Positions 1-12,077 of a DNA stretch of 64,000 nucleotides are shown here, piece by piece. The notes under the pieces were generated by a model that was given only the letters and a program-made list of their open reading frames with translations, was not told the DNA's origin and searched no databases. Made by a program: the position numbers and the translations under genes. Origin of the DNA: Bimuria novae-zelandiae CBS 107.79 (taxonomy: Eukaryota; Ascomycota; Dothideomycetes; Pleosporales; Didymosphaeriaceae); contig ML976741.1 in assembly GCA_010015655.1 (NCBI GenBank), positions 62,001 to 126,000 of the forward strand, written 5' to 3'. Numbering within the stretch: position 1 is the stretch's first letter; the number at the start of each line of letters is the position of its first letter.

Positions 1-419
1 GGTACTAACCAATCTACTGTATGGCTACTCCGCGCTTGCTGGGCTTAGGTTAGAGAGCACATACGAAGGATCTTCTAGCAATGCCTTAAACTTAACTACT
101 TCCTAGCATAATAGAAGCTCGCAGAGGTAGTAATAATACCTAAAGTAGGTAAGATAGACTAGACGTTACCCTAATCCTAGAGACTAATAGCACTCCTGTC
201 GTGCATTAGAAAAGGCCTTAAATAAATAGTGGCTAGAAGAATCGCGTAGACTGCGATAACCTATAAGATCCTTAGCCCCTAATATGGCGGCGCCCTCCTA
301 AAACGCTCTGCAGCTAATCTGACCGTAGCTTTTACCTACGACACGGAAGCCGCGTGGGCACTTGGCTAGCACGTTATAATAGTCATCCTAGATATGTAAG
401 GCGCCTTTAACGCTCTTCT

Positions 420-2460
420 AAAGAACTATCTACTACACTAAATAGTCGAACAGGGATGGCCGCAAAGGACTATCCTCTTTGTAGACTTGTTCTTTACTAA
501 TCGGAGGGTACAAGTTCGCCTTGGCTAGGTCACCACCCCCAGCTGCCCAGTCGCCTGTGGCACGCCCTAAGGGTCGCCGCTCTCCCCGGTTCTGTACACA
601 CTGTACCTGGCCGAGCTACTATCCATGGACACAGAGCGGAGGTTCGGATATGCTAACAATATATGCCTATACCAGGCCTCGCATTCTCTAGACAACAACG
701 TCGAGCTCCTGGCATCAGATCTAAGACAGATCAGAGCATGGGGCGCGGCCAACAAGGTCACCTTTGCCCTAGAAAAGCAGGAGATAATACACCTAACTAG
801 ACAGCGGAGTAGCTACGCACCACCCTATGTTATAGACGAGCACCTTACAATCTATCTAATCCTCTTAGGTAGAGAGCACTACTAACTAGCCCTGCGGTGG
901 CTAGGAATCTAGTTTGACCGCAGACTAACTTTTAGACGACACGTAGCCACGCGCGCCGCAAAAGCTGCCAAGGTAGCCTACCATATCTGCAGTCTAGCAA
1001 AGACCACCTGTGGGCCTCCAGCTAGCTCTCTCCGCAAGGCTGCCATTGCCTGCGTGTACCCATCCCTTCTACATAGGACTGAGTGCTGGTACAGAGGTCG
1101 CACCAAACCGCCACGAACACGCAAACCCGAGAGGCCGTTAGAGGTCAGTGCCTATGTTGGATGGCACATAGCTGCTATAGACAAGATACTCGCTATAGCA
1201 GCAAGAGGCATCCTATCGGTGTAGAGGACAACCCCTATAGCCACACTCTTTTAAGACGCTGGATTGCCGTCCGTAGTAGTAGCGCTAGAGGAAGCTAAAC
1301 TTAGATTTATAACCTATTTACGCACTATAGATGCGGACCACCCTCTTGGTATCTACATAGTAGTCCCTAAAGTAAATAGAGGTAAGAGAGCCAGACAACC
1401 CTAGCGAGTTTAGACTAAAGTCTAGTAGCTAGGGTCTCTTCTACTAAAGATTCTTAGAATAATACTAATAGCCTCTTACTACTTACCTAGTTACTAAACT
1501 AACCTAACGCTTAGCATAGACAAGAAGACTATAGCTAAGGCCTTTAAAGAATAGTAGGCTTGGCTCCTACTATTAGACGTTACTATCTTTTTAGATGGCT
1601 CTGAACAGTACACAAAGGAAGGAGAAAAGCGGGTCACCTACGGCTACGTAGTGTATTAGAACAGAAAATAACTATAGAGTAGCTATAGATTACTTTATCT
1701 TACCTCGCACGTGTTTAACGCTGAGGCAATTGGAGCGTGGAAAGGCCTCTAGCATATAATAAGGTAACTAGCGCTTAGCACCCGTCGAATCTAGATGTGC
1801 ATAGATAGCACCTTAGTAATATGGTGCCTTAGGGGCTCCGCACCCTCTACCTCTTAATGGGCCTTCCTAGAGTGCCACGGCGCTATGGAGACTCACGACG
1901 TCTCTATCAAATGGGCCCCTAGACACCTGGGTATCGAGGGGAACGAGACGGCTAACGGACTAGCTAATTAAGAAGCCTAGCACCTATTACTCCTAATTAG
2001 GAAAGCTACTATACCTATATTCTTAAATATTAAGTTAGTTGCTTGTAAAGCACTGCGTAGCACACAATAAATCTAGTAGTTAGACAAGAAGACAAAACTC
2101 TCTAGATAGTATAAAAGCTAGGACTTAGACTACGCACCACGCCGCGGACTAGGAGAACTAGACCTACTAAGAGCTATATTAGCTAGACTCCTCTCTATCT
2201 AATTTATGCATGGGGACTTTGCCTGGTACTACTAGAAGTTCTATTATAGTAACGCGAACCTTACCTACTTATATAAACGCGATAAGACGCTAGAGCACTT
2301 TACGCTCTGCTGCAAGACCCTAAAGGCCTTTTACTAATAGCTACTTTAACTACCTATACTACTATCTAGCCAGGCTAACGGCCTCGCGTATACCGCGGCG
2401 CTGATAGAAGATCTAGAGGCCGTTAAAGCCTTTACCTAGCTCATACAATACTATACTTAA
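420..2460 (+). pseudogene. LINE copy 1 ORF2 remnant: reverse transcriptase and RNase H
   Basis: The reverse transcriptase palm motif corresponding to GTPQGSPLSP lies at about 560-590, with the Q codon now TAA. The catalytic YADD box at 649-660 reads YANN, so both catalytic aspartates are lost. The RNase H domain follows: the FLDGSE strand is at 1588-1605 and the second acidic site, in CIDST, is near 1796-1812. A later WAPRHLGIEGNE-like stretch lies near 1912-1950. The frame is broken by many TAG and TAA codons. The type of change (D to N, Q to stop) fits C-to-T and G-to-A mutation on both strands. The product would have copied the element's RNA at a nicked target; nothing functional can be made now. 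Confidence 0.8.
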
Positions 2461-2841
2461 GTTTGTCCTCAGTAATCCTCCCTGTCCTGTACTATAATAA
2501 ATAACCCTACTGCACCTGGCCTAGCAGCACAACGGCTACAACACTTCCTACCCTTCTATCTCTCTTTACCCTCTTCCTCTTACTCTCTCGCCCTCTTTTC
2601 CACTGTAACGGTATGAAGATGCCTTAAAATATAAGGGACTCTCCTTAGTGTACATACATGGCTTAGTCTCCTTAACTAGAAGGGGAGCTATAGCTTAAAA
2701 TAGTAGCAATACCCGCGTAGGCAAGAAATGCTTTCTAAGGTAGCGCGTTGGCACTGTAATTCTATAGCTTAGCACGTCTTATATGCCCTTCAGGAGGCGA
2801 GATGGCGGACTCGATCCCCATCCCATAGACGAAAAATGAAT

Positions 2842-2860
2842 ACCAACCAACCAACCAACC
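2842..2860 (+). repeat. LINE copy 1 3' tail, (ACCA)n
   Basis: About five ACCA units end the first LINE copy. The same tail, after the same upstream sequence, ends the second copy at 16181-16201, which defines the 3' end of the family. Confidence 0.8.
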
Positions 2861-3360
2861 TCTATATCTACACACACCGAACACTAATCTTTTAATTTTT
2901 GGACTTCCTTCTTAGAGGCCCTAAAAATACCAGTAACTAATCTGGCTCGCTGTGGCCACTCTAGGAGTACCTCTAACGTTTGCCTAGGCCCCCGCGCGAC
3001 GCGCAAGGGAGCTTAATAGGATAGTAGGGCCTCCCTCCTCCCTTTATATGGGGTCCCTAGACCCCAAGTCCCCCTAGCAGCTTAATACCCGCGCCTTAAG
3101 ACGGCTTTAGAAGGATGTGCATTACTAGGTACCCCTACTAAGTAGTTAGAACCCTAGTAGGGGCGCTCCTAAACCTCGAGTCTCTAACGCTGTCTAACGC
3201 TATATTACTAAGGCTTAGCAGATTACCTAGCTATAGAATAATATTACTATTACCTTTATAGTAGCTATAGATTAACACGCATAGGGCTACACTAATTTTT
3301 AAAAAGCTAGAATTATAAAGAAGCTATAGTAAAGAGTTATTTATACCTTAACCTTTCTCT

Positions 3361-4560
3361 CCTTAAGTAACTCTCCGCTTAGCTCCCGCTGGAGCAGCAA
3401 TACTAGCTATAATAACTCTAAGAGTTAAAAGTTAGGACGCTACTCTTAGGCAGACGTAGCTAAAAACCCCTAAATCTTAGATAGGGGTATTAACTAACCC
3501 TTAATTTTTACTAGGTCGCGGCCTAGCCCGCTAGCTAAGCTAAAAAAAAGGATAATTAAATTTTTATAGCTATCTTTAACCTAGTAATACGACTGCAATA
3601 ACCCTTATTATTTATAATAAGGTAGGTAATATATAAAAGTATAAAAAGAATTACTCTTAAAAATATACCTATTATATTACTTATTAACATAGGCTAGGTA
3701 ATTACCCTAGCTAACTAAAATATTTACTATTAACTCTTAATATAAGAAAACTAGGAACTTATAATATAAGCGCTAAATAAAAACGTAATTAAGATCCTAA
3801 AATACTAAATTAACTACGTAGTGAAAGGATTACCTAGCGCTTTTTAGACCCTAAATAGCATAGAAATACTAACTACTACTTAGCTAGTTAAGGAAGAGGT
3901 TTGCTTATAAATAAGTAAGTAGCCTATTAGCTACAGGACCTTATAGTACGGGGCGAATTAGAATAGCCTTACTACCTAAATTATTTTATATAAGAAGCTA
4001 GTCCGCTTGTTCTAGCTCTTTAGCACGAGCTAATTCTTAAAGAAAATTTATAAATGTCTAACTATATAGTAATATAACTTAGGCTACTAAGGATACTATA
4101 ACGCTGCTTATTATACCTAAGTAGCCCGCTATGCGCACTGCTGTAACCGTACGGACTAACACTAAGGATAGTACAGGGATAGTTGCCCCTATAAAGCTAT
4201 ATATACTAACTATTATAGCCCTTACCTAGTTAGTTACTCTAACTACCCTACAGCCTCTTATTAGGTATATAAATATATAAGCAAGCCTATAAAAACTAAG
4301 CTAAAAGCTATCTACCGCGTAGGCAGGATAGTACATAAGTACCTTTATTAAATAGTTAAAGAGACCCTTAGACAGGCCACACCTTAGCCTAAGGCTACTC
4401 TACTAGAGGCTCCTTAAGAGATAACACTACCTTACCCTCCTACTTAGGAGCAAGAACTAGAAGAAAACAATAAGGCTATACGCACTAGAATAATAAGTGC
4501 CCCTTATATATTTTTATTTACTACTAGCGGAGAAAGGAGACTAAGGCGGGCAGCTATAGG
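3361..4560 (+). pseudogene. LINE copy 2 ORF1 remnant (gag-like, Cys/His motifs)
   Basis: Conceptual translation of about 4080-4200 gives a degenerate Cys/His-rich stretch with the order C...H-C-C...CP, as in the zinc-knuckle region of LINE ORF1 proteins. Many TAG codons interrupt it. Its position, directly upstream of the endonuclease remnant, fits ORF1. The limits are approximate. Known ORF1 proteins of this class bind the element RNA; here nothing intact remains. Confidence 0.5.
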
Positions 4561-4689
4561 CTATAAAAACCTTAATATAAAATAACTATCTACTAATAGC
4601 CTACACCTACGATCTACTATCTATACTAACCTATCTACTTTAGAGAGAGAAGACGCTAGTATAAGTAATAACTTACTATTAATATACTA

Positions 4690-5840
4690 AAATACCCTAA
4701 TAGCACCCTAGCCTATAATAGGTAATAATAGCCTAGTCTATTAGGTAAATAGCTACGTGTATACTAGGCTAACGTTAGTAGGAGCTCTCCTTACTATATT
4801 ATAATACTAAAAGTAGCCTTTTAGAAGGGCTTAGATATTATATGCGTGTAAGAGCCCTTTATATATATTAACTTAAAAACCTCTACTTATTTTAGTTTTA
4901 AGCACCTTATACTAATTAGTATTTAAAATATTTTTAGCGTATTAGGCTTAGCCTACTTTCAGGTACTAACGTATATCCGTAAAGGGTACTACCTAAAACT
5001 CTAAACTAAAGAAAGTCTTAACTATCTAGACCTACTATAGGCTATTATAAACAGAGTAGTAATACTTAATTACTATAAATAGCTACTTACTTTTAATATA
5101 CTTTAATACGTTACGCGTCTTGCGCCTCCCTAATACTACTTTATAAAGGGTAACTTTAATATTTAATATAAATTTTTTAAACTAGCTACTACTATAGCTA
5201 ATAGTAGCATAGAGCTTGCTAGGTAGGCGACTATTACCTTTATAGACTATATTAGCGTACTAGGGCAACCAACGCACTGCACTAGCTATGTTATTAAGCT
5301 AACTTTCTTTAATATCTTATTTACCTAGTCTGCTATAGATGCTAGCATGCATAGCGGATCTAATTATAAAATAATAGTAACCTCTATCCCTATCTCTACA
5401 CTAGGTACTCCGCACCTAGCTCAGTATCACTACAAAATCCCAAAGGCAAGCCTACTAAAGTTCGTTAGGCTAATAGAGATAGGCGTCTAGAGTATCCTAG
5501 ACCTGCTTACGGCACAGGATGTAGCATAACTAGATAACTGCGTAACGCTACTAATAGAGATAATGCAGCACTCTATACAAATAGCAGGTAAGCCTAATTA
5601 TAAGAAAGGGCGTGCCGCGCTATAGTAAACTAAGGAGTGTAAGACTGCTTACTAAGCCTATGAGCGCGCTAGATAGCTATGCTTAAGTAGCCCTTTATTA
5701 AAAGAAACACAAGCTTTTAAAACTATAGTTAAATAGGCTAAGAGGTAATACTAAAGGCATATTATTAATAACGCTAAAAATAATAAGGACTTATTTAAAA
5801 TTATTATCTAGTATAAGCTTATGCTAGAAAATTAAGATAC
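4690..5840 (+). pseudogene. LINE copy 2 ORF2 N-terminus: apurinic-like endonuclease remnant
   Basis: The frame begins with an LQ-x-NT strand typical of LINE exonuclease-endonuclease-phosphatase domains. The GDFN motif appears as GNFN at 5149-5160. The SDH motif appears as SNY within SGSNYK at 5353-5370, followed by a conserved IVTSIP strand. The aspartate and histidine changes remove catalysis and are the type expected from G-to-A and C-to-T mutation. The ORF2 reading continues across the LTR-like insertion at 5854-6081, where the flanking peptide segments join in frame. Confidence 0.65.
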
Positions 5841-5853
5841 CCCTCTTATAGTT

Positions 5854-6081
5854 TGTTGATACGGCAATAGGCTGTTGGATTAAGACTTCGTTGCAACGAT
5901 GTGGTATTGATTTAATTCTTGATTGCAGATCTATTGTGGTGGGCTGTTATAAGAAGTATTTATTAAGCGTGGTTTGTCCCCTGCTAGCCTAATCAGGACT
6001 AGCGTAATAAACCACAGGCAAACTGCGCAATAAACTATAGGCAAACTACATGGTAGTGAAAGCCGTAGCAGTGTTGCGCAG
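5854..6081. mobile_element. Short (~227 bp) LTR-like insertion inside LINE copy 2
   Basis: An island of ordinary base composition, rich in CpA and TpG, interrupts the heavily mutated LINE. It can be read as TG...CA (5854-6080), as expected for a solo LTR. GTTT occurs at both junctions (5851-5854 and 6082-6085) and can be a 4-bp target duplication. Removing it restores the LINE reading across the junction. Inside is a 23-bp direct repeat (6006-6028 and 6029-6051) with five mismatches. It does not match either of the other LTR pairs in the window. A MITE is possible, but I see no terminal inverted repeat. Confidence 0.55.
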
Positions 6082-6529
6082 GTTTAAAGCCAATATAGTT
6101 AATAATATAACTATATCTAACCCCCTAGAGAAGGCAAAGGCACTTAAAAAGAAAATCTTTAACTAATATATAATAAAAAATACCCTTAGTTACTACCTAG
6201 ACTAAGAGGCTATAGCTACTCTTTCGTATAGCACACATATCTTACTTAAAGAAGGTAAATAAAATATAATAAAGGTTTTTAGCACCTTACCAGGTACTAA
6301 TTATTCTACTATATAGCTACTCTGCGCTTACTAGGCTTAAGTTAAAATGCTTATATAAAGGATCTTTTAGTAGTGCCTAGAACTTAACTACTTTCTAGTA
6401 TAATAAAAGCTCGCGGAGGTAGTAATAATATTTAAAGTAGGGAAGATAGACTAGACGTTACTTTAATTTTAAAAACTAATAGCACTTTTATCCTATATTA
6501 AAACAGGTCTTAAATAAATAGTAGCTAAA

Positions 6530-6534
6530 AGAAT
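6530..6534. repeat. Target-site duplication of outer LTR element, left copy (AGAAT)
   Basis: AGAAT here and at 13576-13580 flank the outer LTR element exactly. The uninterrupted LINE copy 1 has AGAAT once, at 238-242, in the matching context. Confidence 0.9.
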
Positions 6535-6706
6535 TGTTATAAAAGGCACCTTACTAGAGCTTTCTGCGCTAGCTAGGGTTAAGCTAAATAGCTAAGTAGC
6601 CAAGCACGCGATCCCCTAAACCTATAAATAGCTAGTTATCGTAGAGCTTCCTCTCCTTAATAAACTTTATTTTTAAGCTCCTTAATCGTTGTAACTGTGC
6701 GCTATA
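6535..6706 (+). repeat. Outer element 5' LTR
   Basis: Starts TGTTATAAAAGGC and ends in the sequence matching CCACA of the right LTR (here CTATA, so the terminal CA is mutated to TA). It aligns over its whole length to 13402-13575, with a 2-bp length difference near the start and many C/T or G/A changes. The left copy carries more of the T and A states. Confidence 0.85.
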
Positions 6707-7132
6707 GTTATAAGCCTAGTATCTTTATAACGCTTTATAATATACTTACTTTACACTAGTTAATAATTATAGTAGTAAACTATTCCTTACTTCTTATTAT
6801 CCTTACGCTTACGTCTCGACGCTTATAACCTATAATAGAGCTAGACTATATAATAACTACTATAAAGCTCCTAGTAAGTAACTAACTTATAAATTATAAC
6901 TTATTCTTATCTTAGTACGCGCAGCTTAAGTACCACGTAAAGGCTTAAGGGATATAGAGTTATATTAACCCTAAGGCTTCTAAGTAAATAAATATACACG
7001 ACTAGGCTTTAGAGCTACTAGATATAAATACTAGGGGCAAGCCCTATATATAATAGCTTAAGCGCTATAAGCTAGAGTCTACTATTTATAGTTAGCTTAT
7101 AATAAAGCTTTAGGCACTTTAAAACTAGGTCT

Positions 7133-7137
7133 ATACT
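7133..7137. repeat. Target-site duplication of Copia element, left copy (ATACT)
   Basis: ATACT here and at 12248-12252 flank the Copia LTRs exactly, a perfect 5-bp duplication. Confidence 0.92.
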
Positions 7138-7306
7138 TGTTAGATAGAATAAGCTGCGGTGAGGTCAGATCTGTACAATCGAGCAGGGACCACTTGGCTT
7201 GGCACACTAGCAAAATATCCGAAACCAACTAAACACAGTGGAGGATAAAAAAAAACAATAAATACTATTAAGTTACATTAACATCTACTTATTATACCAT
7301 TTAACA
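7138..7306 (+). repeat. Copia 5' LTR
   Basis: 169 bp, TG...CA. It differs from the right LTR at about six bases plus a 1-bp indel. Five of these differences have T or A here where the right LTR has C or G, mostly in CpA or TpG context. Confidence 0.93.
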
Positions 7307-7338
7307 ATTAAGAGTCTCACTGCCCTGACTAATACAAT

Positions 7339-10300
7339 ATGGCGCAACTCTCAAACCGCGATTCTACGGTACACCTAAACACCTCCGTAGACCACAGGGG
7401 GTAGAGAACACAACTCCAGGCAAGATGCGTAGTACATAATATTTAGGATAAAGTTAATCTAAATTTAACTACGCTATTAACCCCGAAACCACAACTAATA
7501 AGGGCTCTAGTTATTACTAACTACGCGCCAGCCGCGAATATTAAAGTCTTAATAAGACTAATTAAACTATTAGCTAGAGGCTAGAAGGCTTTTAAAGAAG
7601 ACCTTAAATACTATAAGATCCTCTTTAAGTAATATAAGAGCAATCGACACGAATATAAAAAGGAGTAATTAAGCCTTTAGCACATCGTTACGTTTATTTA
7701 ATTAACTATGTTACTGCACCTACTGCGTACATGTTGCCTGCCAGACAAGCCACTACGATAGTGGATTACCAATCTGCAGAAGACAATTGGCATAAGCGAC
7801 TAACTCGAACGAGAACAAGCACGTACCAGATACCGTGCGGCACTTAAGCTAATAAGAAGCCCTTAATAATAGGATACTTAACTAGCTAAGTACAACGAAG
7901 TAGCTACGAAAGTAGAAGCCTTCTAAGTTACTAAGCTATTATAAATTAATGTAATTACAAAAGACTTTATAGATGCCGTAAACAAGGTTGCTCCTATATA
8001 GTCTACGAATTTTTAAGATAATAGTCGATTCGCAGCCGGCATAGATCGAAAAGAGATAATATAACGCTTCTAAGAACACATGATAATAAATTATCCCCTT
8101 AGATTAGGGAAACATAAAGCATTTATGTCTAATAATGTATTATTTTTCGCTAAAGGTAGTGCACCTACCTAGGGCAATAATAGGGACGCCTATCCTGCTA
8201 AAAGCGCGTTATTAAAACAAAACCGGGGTAGACCTCGTAATTAACGTATAGCGGGCAGGAAAACCACCACGCTTAAATAGCCTATAGATTTAGAGCCTAC
8301 TACTATAAGAGGAGCAAAATACCCTGCATGTAGACAACGCTATAGTATAAAGGACTGCTATTATGTTAATCTAGATAAGGCTCCTAAATAGTGGAAACTA
8401 AACAAGACTATTAGCGAGCTTATATAATTCAAGCGTAAGAAAGACGCAACGTTCCAGGGGCTAATCTATAGATAAAGTAGGACCTAATTAAGAATACTAA
8501 TTACGAAATAATCGCACACTCCAACGCCCGAGATCCTTAAAGATTAACTAGAGGGCTAGAGAATTACTACTACTAAAGTAGCTTTTAACTTAGCAGTAAG
8601 AAGGAGAGATACTACTAACTATTTACTATAAAAGTTATTTATTCTTAACTTAGGATTAACCTGCTATATTACTAACAACCTTAATCACATCTATAGTTTC
8701 CGACCACCACTGCCCGGAGACTATATATGGGTCGGAAATTCTAAAGTGTGGATTAGAGGATATAGGTCTATTAACCTCACTCTAAAGAATAACACTAGAA
8801 CAATAAAATTAACCTTATAAGATGTGGCTATTTGCCTAGACCTATTATATAACTTAGTATTATTCCAACTGTTAAGGCACAAAGAGATCTAGTAGAACAC
8901 ATAAATAGACCTAACTACTCTCTAAGGAGCTAAGAACAGAGCTATTAGAATTATAACTAAGATGTTTAGATAGTAGGTGCTGGAATACAATCCGCTACCA
9001 CCTGCCACATATCACACACACAAGATCACTACAAGAACTAAAAGAGGACCGTAAAAGGCCTTAGCTATGCTATGGCACAAAAGACTAGGACACCTAGGCC
9101 TAGTGGCTATTAAACACCTAGTGTAGCAAACTGAAGGGGTGCGTGTCAAAGGCATTACAACTATAGAATGCAACTTATGCGGGAGAGCAAAGTCTAGACG
9201 GCAGATAAGCCGCGCCCCACGAATAAACGAAGATGGACCTAGAGAGAGGCTTAGCATTAACTTCCACACATACGAAATCTAAGGAGTCACTAAAGAGAAA
9301 AGTTAATTACTAATTACTAATAAGTTTTTAGGCATGCAATAGGACCTCTACTTTATAGATTACTAAATAGTAAAGTTAATTATTAATGCCCTTTTAGTAT
9401 TTATTTTATTCCTTAAGAACCACTACAACATCTCTGTTAAGACTATTAAAGCAGACAACGAGATCGCTACAGTTAAACTAGAAGTTAAGAAATAGTTAAT
9501 AACCTAAAGAATAATTATAGAGCCTTCCGCACTAGATACATAATTATAAAATAGAGGCGCAGAACGCTCAGGGGGTGTAAACAAGGAGAAAGCTCGTGCC
9601 ATGCGACTTAATGCCAACCTATTCTAGGAGCTATAGCCTGAGATTACAAGAGCCGCTGTATACCTCTATAATTAAATACCAAACTATGCAAATTACTAGA
9701 AAACACTATACAAGATATTCTTCACACGAGTCGCTTTTAGCAATAGGATAGTCACGTTACTACGAAAACCTAATATTACATACTTAAAAGCGTACGGCTG
9801 CAAGGCATTTGCAATAACTAATAATACTTACTAAGGCAAATCACGCCTACAACGTCTTAACCCGAAGGCATAGATTAGTTATCTAGTTAGATACCGATTA
9901 TTAAACATCTACTGAATATGGATACCGTCACTTGGCAAAGTAATAAGTACCCGGGACGTTATCTTTAACGAAGAGTTAGTATTTAACAGGAAAATTAAGG
10001 ACTTTATAGATAGTCTTATGCACAGCACGCTTTAAGAAATAGCAACGCACGTAAAAACTATTAAGTTACTAACTCTTACCTAATAACTATAAATAGACTC
10101 CTTTTATAAGGATAAAGCCACTGTAGATTCGTTAGAATAACAAGATAAAGCAGATCCACTAGGCTACTATTAAGGAAGGAAGATTAGGGATAGCTACTTA
10201 ACTCCTCTAATTATACCGCCACCTATCGCGTTACTTACATAGTTAATAGCTAAAGACTAAATAAGTCTAACGCAATAAGCGTCCTCTATAACTATCTCTT

Positions 10301-12057
10301 AGGTAGTAGCTTTTATAGCAGGAACCTAAGCTAGCCATGTTAGAAAATACAAAGGAGAAGTTATAAATAAGGCTAAGATAATAAGAATGCTCGCTAAAGG
10401 CTTAAAGCCCTATTAAAGTTAACTTCTACCTCTACTAACGTGCTAAACCAAGCTTAAGGATTACCTAATAGGCAAGATATTCTAAAAGGCTAAGTAAGTA
10501 CACCTCGTAAGCTACTAAGAGATAAAATTATAATTAGAAATTCTAGTAAAGAAGATTAAACTAACAGGATAGCAGATCCTTAACTATATGTAGGTATACA
10601 CCTATAAACTTAATAAGCACTATCGCTTACTAAAGTGTAAGGCGCGACTAGTTATCTAAGGCGATTAGCAACAAAATATTACCTCGCAAGACACTTACGC
10701 AGCCACGCTTGCCAGCTGGTTATTCCAAATAATAATGGCAATAGCAGCTTACTATAATATAGAGCTCACGCAGTACGACGTCACCAACGCTTTTATCCAC
10801 GCAATAATAGATCAAGAGGTGTATATAAGAATGCCTTAGGGTTATCAGAAGTCTGGAATAATATTGCAAGTAAATAAAGCACTATACGGCCTTCGCATTT
10901 TACTACTCCTCTAGCAGAGAGAATTCACAACAACGCTTAAAGCGCTAGGCTTCTAGATAGTGCCTTACAAGCTATGCTACCTAATTAAAAATAGAGTTAT
11001 TATATTCTTTTACGTCGACGACATCATACTCGCGTACCACAAGGACAAAGAATAAGAAGCTTAATAAGTAATTAAACGCTTACAAGATAAGTACACTCTT
11101 ACTAAAGGAAATAACCTTTAATAGTTTCTTAGTATAGAGGTTATACGGGACTAAACAAGCTGTAAGATTTAACTATTATAGGCCTCCTATTCAGACAAGA
11201 TTAGCCAACTAGCAGACAAGATAAATATTCGACATGACACTCTAATAGCTACAATTAAATTATTACTAAGGAAAGGGTTGGCAACACTAACTAAAATTAA
11301 TAAATTTTAATGTAAGATTAGATCGCTACTCTTTACTATAGTCACTACCAGGCCAGACATTGCCTTTGCAACATCACGATTAGCTCGATTTCTGTTAAAC
11401 CCAAGGACTAAGCACTAAGACGCAGTAGACCGAGTTCTCCTATATCTTTAAAGTATAAAGCAGCGAGCCCTATAGCTTAGAGGTAATACTAGACTTTAGA
11501 TTATAAGCGATGCATTATTTGCTAATAATACAATAGACCGCAAGAGCTCCTAAGGTTACGCTATTAAGCTCTTTAGTAGTCTTATCGCCTGGAAAGCAAA
11601 CAAACAAGACACTATAATAATATTAACTACTAAGGCCGAGCTACTGGCTCTCTCTTAAGTAGCTAAGGAAGCACTCTTTATCTTAAGACTACTTTAAGAA
11701 CTTAAGATTAAACTAGACGCGCGCACAGTCACTATTTAGTATAATAATAAATAAACTATACGCCTAGTAACTAAGGAGGTTTCCCGCCTCCAAACTAAAC
11801 TTCGGCATGTGGACGTCCACAACCACTAGATCTGACAAGAAGTATCTATAGGCAGGATTAAGGTAGAGCATATATAGTCAGCGGATATGATTGCTAACGG
11901 CCTTATAAAGGTGCTTTTTAAGAGCAAGTGGGAGGGTTTTCTCTAACAATTTAGATTAGTTAATATAAAGACTAAGGAGGTAACAAATACTATACCTCTT
12001 AAGGAGATTTAAGAGCAACTTAAAGACCTTATAATTGTATAAGTGCCAGCTTGAAGA
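7339..12057 (+). pseudogene. Copia gag-pol polyprotein remnant
   Basis: A gag frame begins near 7339. A degenerate Cys-Cys-His-Cys knuckle lies at about 8326-8362. The protease active site (DSG expected) is altered near 8640-8690, where the surrounding TCYITNN stretch is still readable. The GAG-pre-integrase motif LWHKRLGHL is intact at 9070-9096 and the zinc pair CNLC follows at about 9173. The first integrase aspartate is asparagine in INFHTY (about 9255). The reverse transcriptase keeps YDVTNAFIH near 10776 and an intact YVDD at 11011-11022. RNase H follows near 11505-11700, with ADN changed to ANN. Many TAG and TAA codons break the frame, so no polyprotein can be made. Confidence 0.85.
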
Positions 12058-12077
12058 GTTTCTAAGCTAAAGGGGTG

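Larger units (their letters stand above)
1..2860 (+). mobile_element. LINE (Tad1-like non-LTR retrotransposon), copy 1, 5' part outside window
   Basis: This is the 3' part of a non-LTR retrotransposon. Positions 1-2860 match 6293-6534 plus 13576-16201 almost throughout, apart from many C/T and G/A differences. Conceptual translation shows reverse transcriptase followed by an RNase H domain and a Cys/His-containing C-terminus. The element ends in a run of ACCA units rather than poly(A). Stops are scattered through all frames, mostly TAG and TAA where CAG, CAA or TGG would be expected, so the copy is dead. The first 1.3 kb is less TA-rich than the second copy, so this copy was mutated less there. 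Tad1-like is inferred from the ORF2 domain order with RNase H; I could not check it against a library. Confidence 0.85.

Noticed and set aside
2805..2835. tRNA T-arm-like sequence (GGACTCGATCCCCATCC) at the LINE 3' end
   Set aside because: No matching acceptor, D-arm or anticodon arm can be folded nearby, and the sequence is simply part of the conserved LINE 3' end in both copies.
2842..2860. CRISPR-like or telomere-like short repeat (ACCA units)
   Set aside because: It is the simple-repeat 3' tail of a LINE, found identically at the end of the second copy. There are no spacers, and the unit is not a telomeric repeat.
9012..9269. 85-codon minus-strand frame inside the Copia element
   Set aside because: Antisense to the GAG-pre-integrase and integrase region. 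It survives only because this patch was less mutated.
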